Assembly (NCBI GenBank): GCA_022511485.1
Contig: JAFLUJ010000354.1
Span: 1 to 10,435 of the forward strand
Length of the DNA: 10,435 bases
DNA from: Oscillospiraceae bacterium
GTDB lineage: Bacteria; Bacillota; Clostridia; Oscillospirales; Ruminococcaceae
Direction of reading: 5' to 3'
Each line of letters opens with the position of its first letter. The first letter of the stretch is position 1. Shown here in pieces: positions 6,800 to 10,435 of this stretch. The notes under the pieces were generated by a model, which was not told the origin of the DNA, did no database searches, and worked only from the letters and a program-made list of their open reading frames with translations. A program made the position numbers and the translations under genes.

Positions 6800-7635
6800 T
6801 GGTTAATATGATAAAAGCTGATTTTTACAGAATTTCAAAAAGCATGGTTATGTTTATTGCATTAGCATTCGTAATTTTTATGGCAGCGGTTTCAATTTAT
6901 TTTGTTGAGCCTGGAAGCGTTGGAGTGCATTACGAGTCCGGGATAGCTGTTGAAAATGAATTAAACGAAATGAGCCCGGAGGAACTGAAAGATCTCAGTA
7001 CAGGTGAATACAGGGAAATAATGCTTAGAACCGAGGGATATGCCCTCGACAGAGATGTGCTGGCAGCAAATATAAATCTTTATTATGTTTTTATTTTTGC
7101 CGCAGCAGTTATAATAACCGTTGATTTTTCCGGAAGCTGTGTAAAAAACACACTGTCCTCAGCAATAAGCAGGAGAAAATATTTCTTTTCAAAGCTTGCG
7201 ACGGTTTTCCTGTGCTGTCTGGTGCTGTTCTTTATGAATACTTATATTATTTATTTCGGAAATATAATTTTCAACGGTGATAATCTTGCATCCGATGTCG
7301 GAACGGTCACAAAAATAACCCTTTTGCAGATACCTCCCGCACTTGCACTTACAAGTATCCTGACAGGTTTTGCGTTTATATTAAGAAAAACGGCTGTTTT
7401 CAATACACTTACAATTCCATTTATGATGATCGTCCAGCTGCTGATGAATCTTATATCAGCATTTGTAAAGATCCCTGAAAGCGCTTACAATTATGAGCTT
7501 CAGAGAATGATAACACTGCTTGCGTTTGATCCTTCAAAGGAGTATATCCTGAAAAGCTATGCAGTATGCGCAGTGATAATAGTCCTGTTCAATCTTGCAG
7601 GATGGCTGACCTTCAAAAAGGCAGAGATAAAATAA
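6799..7635 (+). CDS. ABC-2 permease with acidic outside loop (BcrB/LanE-type)
   Basis: Membrane partner of the preceding ATPase, 278 residues. Probable membrane segments are at about 15-35, 93-110, 132-156, 170-195, 199-221 and 253-272. Between the first two lies a loop of about 55 residues (37-91), placed outside the cell by the usual topology, with 13 Asp/Glu against 4 Lys/Arg. After the second segment comes FSGSCVKNTLSSAISRRKYF (110-129), the conserved cytoplasmic motif of this permease family. The ATG is inside the ATPase stop (TAATG) with GGGGAGGT (6784-6791) upstream. Only one permease gene is present, whereas LanFEG systems have two, so the membrane part is presumably a homodimer as in BcrAB. 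The histidine kinase follows 20 bases after the stop. Confidence 0.9.
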   Translation: MVNMIKADFYRISKSMVMFIALAFVIFMAAVSIYFVEPGSVGVHYESGIAVENELNEMSPEELKDLSTGEYREIMLRTEGYALDRDVLAANINLYYVFIFAAAVIITVDFSGSCVKNTLSSAISRRKYFFSKLATVFLCCLVLFFMNTYIIYFGNIIFNGDNLASDVGTVTKITLLQIPPALALTSILTGFAFILRKTAVFNTLTIPFMMIVQLLMNLISAFVKIPESAYNYELQRMITLLAFDPSKEYILKSYAVCAVIIVLFNLAGWLTFKKAEIK

Positions 7636-7655
7636 ATCAAAAAGGAGGAGCGGAA

Positions 7656-8558
7656 ATGTTTACTGCTATTGTAATAATTGTAATTGCAGCGGTGATACTG
7701 CTGCTCCTTCTTATACTTCAAAGGCATGAAATAAAAAATATTTCCCGTCAGATAAATGAAATAAAATCCAGGGATACAAACGAGCTGATACACACCTCCG
7801 GAAGCGACAAGACCAGCGGGGAGCTTATCAATGAGATCAATTCCCTGCTTCGTGAAATGAGGGACAGGAAGATACAATACCAGAAAAAGAGCCACGCTCT
7901 CGAGCAGATGATGACGAACATTTCCCATGATCTCAGGACGCCTCTTACCTCTGCAATGGGATATATCGGTATCATAAAAAATTCTGATATATCTCCGGAG
8001 GAAAAAGAGCGGGAAATTGAAATTATTGAAAAGCGTCTGATACGTCTTGAAGAATTGATAAATTCATTTTTTGAATTTTCAAAAATCATTTCCTCCGACA
8101 CCCCTCCCGAGTTATCCGAATTGAATCTCAATGCAATTCTGGAAGAATCAATAGTTCACTATTATGATGATTACTGCGGTCAGAACAGAGAAATAATCCT
8201 GAACTGCGAGGCTTCCAAAATAAAGCTCCTTTCCAACAGAAATATGCTTATGCGGATCTTTGATAATCTCATAGGAAACGCCCTGAAACACGGTACGGGT
8301 GACCTGACGATCTCCGTGCAAAAATCGGAAAATATCCTGATACATTTTGAAAATGAGCTTACCGATTCCGAAATTGATACCGACCGTATTTTCGAGGAAT
8401 TTTACACCACCGATATATCCCGGACCAAGGGAAACACCGGACTTGGACTTGCAATTGCAAAGCAGTTTACCAATATGCTTGACGGCAAAATATCTGCAAT
8501 CCGCGAAAAAAATATCCTCCGCATAACCGTGGAGCTGCCCGCCGGAAATAAAATATGA
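7656..8558 (+). CDS. Membrane-anchored sensor histidine kinase without extracellular domain
   Basis: Histidine kinase, 300 residues. One hydrophobic segment starts right after Met1 (2-21), followed by a charged helical linker (about 22-88), H-box NISHDLRTPLT with phospho-acceptor His91, N-box IFDNLIGNALKHG (201-213; Asn204, Asn208), and G2 box GNTGLGLAIAK (259-269). The usual G1 box DxGxG is missing: IHFENEL (229-235) stands in its place. An Asn-containing G1 replacement is common in kinases linked to peptide-antibiotic transporters, so the enzyme is probably active. The ATG at 7656 is chosen because AAAGGAGG (7641-7648) lies 7 bases upstream and the membrane segment follows directly; the open frame from 7566 would overlap the permease by 70 bases. 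Lacking a sensor domain, it probably receives its signal through the transporter or membrane and passes phosphate to the regulator at 5119. Confidence 0.94.
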   Translation: MFTAIVIIVIAAVILLLLLILQRHEIKNISRQINEIKSRDTNELIHTSGSDKTSGELINEINSLLREMRDRKIQYQKKSHALEQMMTNISHDLRTPLTSAMGYIGIIKNSDISPEEKEREIEIIEKRLIRLEELINSFFEFSKIISSDTPPELSELNLNAILEESIVHYYDDYCGQNREIILNCEASKIKLLSNRNMLMRIFDNLIGNALKHGTGDLTISVQKSENILIHFENELTDSEIDTDRIFEEFYTTDISRTKGNTGLGLAIAKQFTNMLDGKISAIREKNILRITVELPAGNKI

Positions 8559-8559
8559 A

Positions 8560-8594
8560 TAAGGGAACTGCTGGCAAACCATGCAGTTCCCTTA
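8560..8594 (+). terminator. Intrinsic terminator after the histidine kinase
   Basis: TAAGGGAACTGC (8560-8571) pairs perfectly over 12 bp with GCAGTTCCCTTA (8583-8594) around an 11-base loop that can pair further (TGG/CCA). It starts two bases after the kinase stop. The following ATTTATG is only a weak T-tract. It isolates the module from the diguanylate cyclase gene. Confidence 0.75.
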
Positions 8595-8634
8595 ATTTAT
8601 GCATAAATAATTTTAAAAATATATAAAGATATGC

Positions 8635-8663
8635 TTTACAAAATAAAAAATATATTGTATAAT
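8635..8663 (+). promoter_or_regulatory. Sigma-A-type promoter of the diguanylate cyclase gene
   Basis: -35 TTTACA (8635-8640), exactly 17 bases, -10 TATAAT (8658-8663), in an A/T-rich block. The predicted start is near 8670, giving a 55-base leader. I see no c-di-GMP riboswitch or other structured element in that short leader. Confidence 0.8.
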
Positions 8664-8725
8664 ATATAAAACAAATAATAATGCTAGGACACGGGGGAAT
8701 ATATTTCTATTTAGGAGAAAAAGCT

Positions 8726-10312
8726 ATGTATTTATGCAAACTTAAGTTTTTTATTATATCCGGATCAGAAGAGCCTGAAAAAATTTTGCGCTCTGCCGCT
8801 CTGCCGGAGGATTGCGAAATCGAAGTGGTTTCCATGAAGGAGCTTGACGAAAGCAAGCTGACGTCTTTGGATCATGCAGTAATTTCGGACGGCGATCCTG
8901 CTGTCCTTGCGAAGGCTGCATCAGCGGAGGGCGTAAAAAGTGTTCTTCTTGCAGAGGGTAACGAACTGAAAAAATTTCCCTCTGACGAGCTGGATCACGC
9001 GGATGATATTTTTGCTATGCCCGATGGCGCAAGATATGACAGCGCGATACTTACAGCACATTTCAGACGGCTCATAAATACAATGAAAAATGAGGCAGAC
9101 TTCCGCAAGGAAAAAGTATACTTTGAAACGGCGATAGACAGTATCCCCGACCTTGTGTGGTTCAAGGACAGCATCGGCTCGCATCTTATCGTAAACGACA
9201 GCTTCTGCAAGCTGGTTGAAAAGACCAAGGAGCAGATATATAAGCGCGGTCACTATTACATATGGGATATTCCCCAGGAGGAATACGAAAAAGGAGAATA
9301 TGTCTGTCTTGAATCGGAGGACATCGTAGTAGAAGCCCGCAAGACCTGCATATTCGACGAAAAAATAAAGACCAAGAACGGAATGAGACAGTTCAAAACA
9401 TATAAATCCCCGCTTATTGATCTTGACGGAAGTATTTTCGGAACCTGCGGCATCGCACATGACGTTACCGACCTGCACAATATGAACAACGAGCTGGATG
9501 TAATAATCGAAAGTATGCCTTATGCTGTTATAGTAAGCGACAATAACGATGTCATATTGAATGTCAATAAGGAATTTAATCTGATGTTCGGCAGTCATGA
9601 GGATCTTACGGGAATGACGCTCAATGATTGGATAGGCAAATATATATCCGGCAAAGTAAAGAAAATCCCCGGCAAGAACGAGATCCAGATGAATAGGGGC
9701 GACGAAATAAGAACCATCAGCTATATACGGAAAAGTATCAGCGACATTTTCGGAGAAGCCATCGGCGGCATGGGAATATTCCACGATATTACAGTGGAGA
9801 GGCAGAACGAACAGCGTACAATTAAAAGTGCAAACACCGATTTCCTTACCCAGCTGAACAACAGGCGCAGTCTGTTTAATTATCTTGAAAAAATGAGATA
9901 TGTTCCGCAGCTTACATTCATAAGCGTCGATCTGGACAACTTCAAGCAGGTAAACGATATTTACGGACATCATATGGGAGACGAAGCTCTGCTGATAGTT
10001 TCCCGTATGATGAAGGAAAGCTTTTCCGGTGATTTCATAGCAAGGCTCGGAGGAGACGAGTTCCTGATAGTTATCAGCCGCAAGATCAAGATCGAAGAGA
10101 TCAGGGAGCAAGTAAGCGATTTCCAGAGCAAGCTGAAATCCGAATATACAAAATTTACGGAATTTTCAAAGCTGACCACAAGTATCGGTATTGCATCCTT
10201 TACTCTCACCGAGTGCGGAAAGTATGACTTTGACAATATTCTCCGATGCAGCGACAGCGCTCTTTATGATGCTAAAAACGGAGGCAAGGATCAGTTCTGC
10301 GTTTATGAATAA
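8726..10312 (+). CDS. Diguanylate cyclase with receiver-like, PAS-PAS and GGDEF regions
   Basis: Probable maker of cyclic di-GMP, 528 residues, no membrane span. Residues 1-120 look like an alternating beta/alpha domain (strands near 5-12, 50-54, 70-76, 92-97) resembling a receiver without its acidic pocket and Lys. A first PAS-type region spans about 130-250 (IDSIPDLVWFKDSIG ... FGTCGIAHDVTDL) and a second about 255-360 (IIESMPYAVIVSDNNDVIL ... GMGIFHDITVE). The GGDEF domain is at about 368-528: TDFLTQLNNRR (371-381), metal-binding DLDNFKQVND (402-411), and the intact active motif GGDEF (442-446). The inhibitory site expected nine residues upstream (RxxD) reads FSGD (433-436), so product inhibition there is probably lost. 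The ATG at 8726 has AGGAG (8713-8717) 8 bases upstream; an upstream in-frame ATG at 8681 has none. The gene stands alone between a terminator and a gene-free end. Confidence 0.94.
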   Translation: MYLCKLKFFIISGSEEPEKILRSAALPEDCEIEVVSMKELDESKLTSLDHAVISDGDPAVLAKAASAEGVKSVLLAEGNELKKFPSDELDHADDIFAMPDGARYDSAILTAHFRRLINTMKNEADFRKEKVYFETAIDSIPDLVWFKDSIGSHLIVNDSFCKLVEKTKEQIYKRGHYYIWDIPQEEYEKGEYVCLESEDIVVEARKTCIFDEKIKTKNGMRQFKTYKSPLIDLDGSIFGTCGIAHDVTDLHNMNNELDVIIESMPYAVIVSDNNDVILNVNKEFNLMFGSHEDLTGMTLNDWIGKYISGKVKKIPGKNEIQMNRGDEIRTISYIRKSISDIFGEAIGGMGIFHDITVERQNEQRTIKSANTDFLTQLNNRRSLFNYLEKMRYVPQLTFISVDLDNFKQVNDIYGHHMGDEALLIVSRMMKESFSGDFIARLGGDEFLIVISRKIKIEEIREQVSDFQSKLKSEYTKFTEFSKLTTSIGIASFTLTECGKYDFDNILRCSDSALYDAKNGGKDQFCVYE

Positions 10313-10404
10313 AAGTGACTGCTTCACAGGGTATGTTCATGAATAAATATATCGTGAACAATAGTGTAAATCGTAATTTAGCATATTATTTCTGTACTCT
10401 TACT

Positions 10405-10435
10405 GGGGAAAACCTTTCTGAAGAAAGGTTATTCC
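10405..10435. terminator. Long hairpin at the right edge, probable terminator
   Basis: AACCTTTC (10411-10418) pairs with GAAAGGTT (10423-10430) around the tetraloop TGAA. With one bulged A the stem extends outward (GGAA at 10407-10410 with TTCC at 10432-10435) and probably continues past the window. On the minus strand the stem is followed by TTTTCCCC, a better T-run than on the plus strand, so it may belong to an unseen convergent gene. The rest of 10313-10404 holds no gene; GTTCATGA/TCGTGAAC (10335-10342 / 10352-10359) is an imperfect 8-bp inverted repeat with no evident role. Confidence 0.5.

Noticed and set aside
8664..8725. Possible c-di-GMP riboswitch in the cyclase leader
   Set aside because: About 55 bases, mostly A/T, no conserved aptamer core and no stem arrangement that I could pair.
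8921..10111. 396-codon open frame on the minus strand
   Set aside because: It lies wholly antisense to the diguanylate cyclase, whose GGDEF and PAS motifs are unmistakable. The minus-strand translation shows no recognisable domain and I did not find a start signal for it.

Overview
The window looks like chromosomal DNA from a low-to-mid GC gut or rumen Firmicute, most like the Ruminococcus / Oscillospiraceae group. The signs are strong AGGAGG-type ribosome binding sites, tightly packed short operons, consensus TTTACA/TATAAT promoters with a 17-nt spacer, and clostridial protein families. The genus is inferred from style; there is no marker gene. There are nine clear protein genes (one cut by the left edge) and two small candidate ORFs. 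I see no tRNA, rRNA, CRISPR array or recognisable insertion sequence.

Region 1 (1-3990, plus strand): an export operon. A beta-lactamase-fold serine hydrolase, missing its N-terminus, is followed 1 nt later by an ABC-2 permease. Next comes a 65-codon helix-turn-helix-like ORF of about 28% GC, then a second ABC-2 permease, whose stop overlaps the start of the ATPase. The two permeases plus ATPase match the three-part uncharacterised exporter family COG4587/COG3694/COG4586. The small AT-rich ORF splits genes that would normally abut and looks acquired. A perfect 14-bp hairpin ends the operon and also serves the convergent gene.

Region 2 (3996-4835, minus strand): a patatin-like phospholipase with an intact Ser-Asp dyad, divergent from the next operon.

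Region 3 (4990-8594, plus strand): a self-contained signalling and export module in the order response regulator, ABC ATPase, ABC-2 permease, histidine kinase. The ATPase has a Glu in place of the Q-loop Gln (the 'E-loop' of lantibiotic-immunity LanF-type ATPases). The permease has a strongly acidic outside loop. The kinase has one membrane segment and no extracellular sensor. Three TTAAG direct repeats spaced 11 and 12 bp lie just upstream of the ATPase gene and are the likely binding site of the regulator. The simplest reading is a detoxification and sensing module for a cationic peptide antibiotic, in which the regulator is made constitutively from its own promoter and switches on transporter plus kinase. 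A hairpin and an 8-codon ORF overlapping the regulator start suggest translational control.

Region 4 (8635-10312, plus strand): a monocistronic diguanylate cyclase with its own consensus promoter. It has a receiver-like N-terminal region, two PAS-type regions and a C-terminal GGDEF domain whose inhibitory site has lost its Arg. The last ~120 bases hold no gene and end in a long hairpin cut by the window edge.
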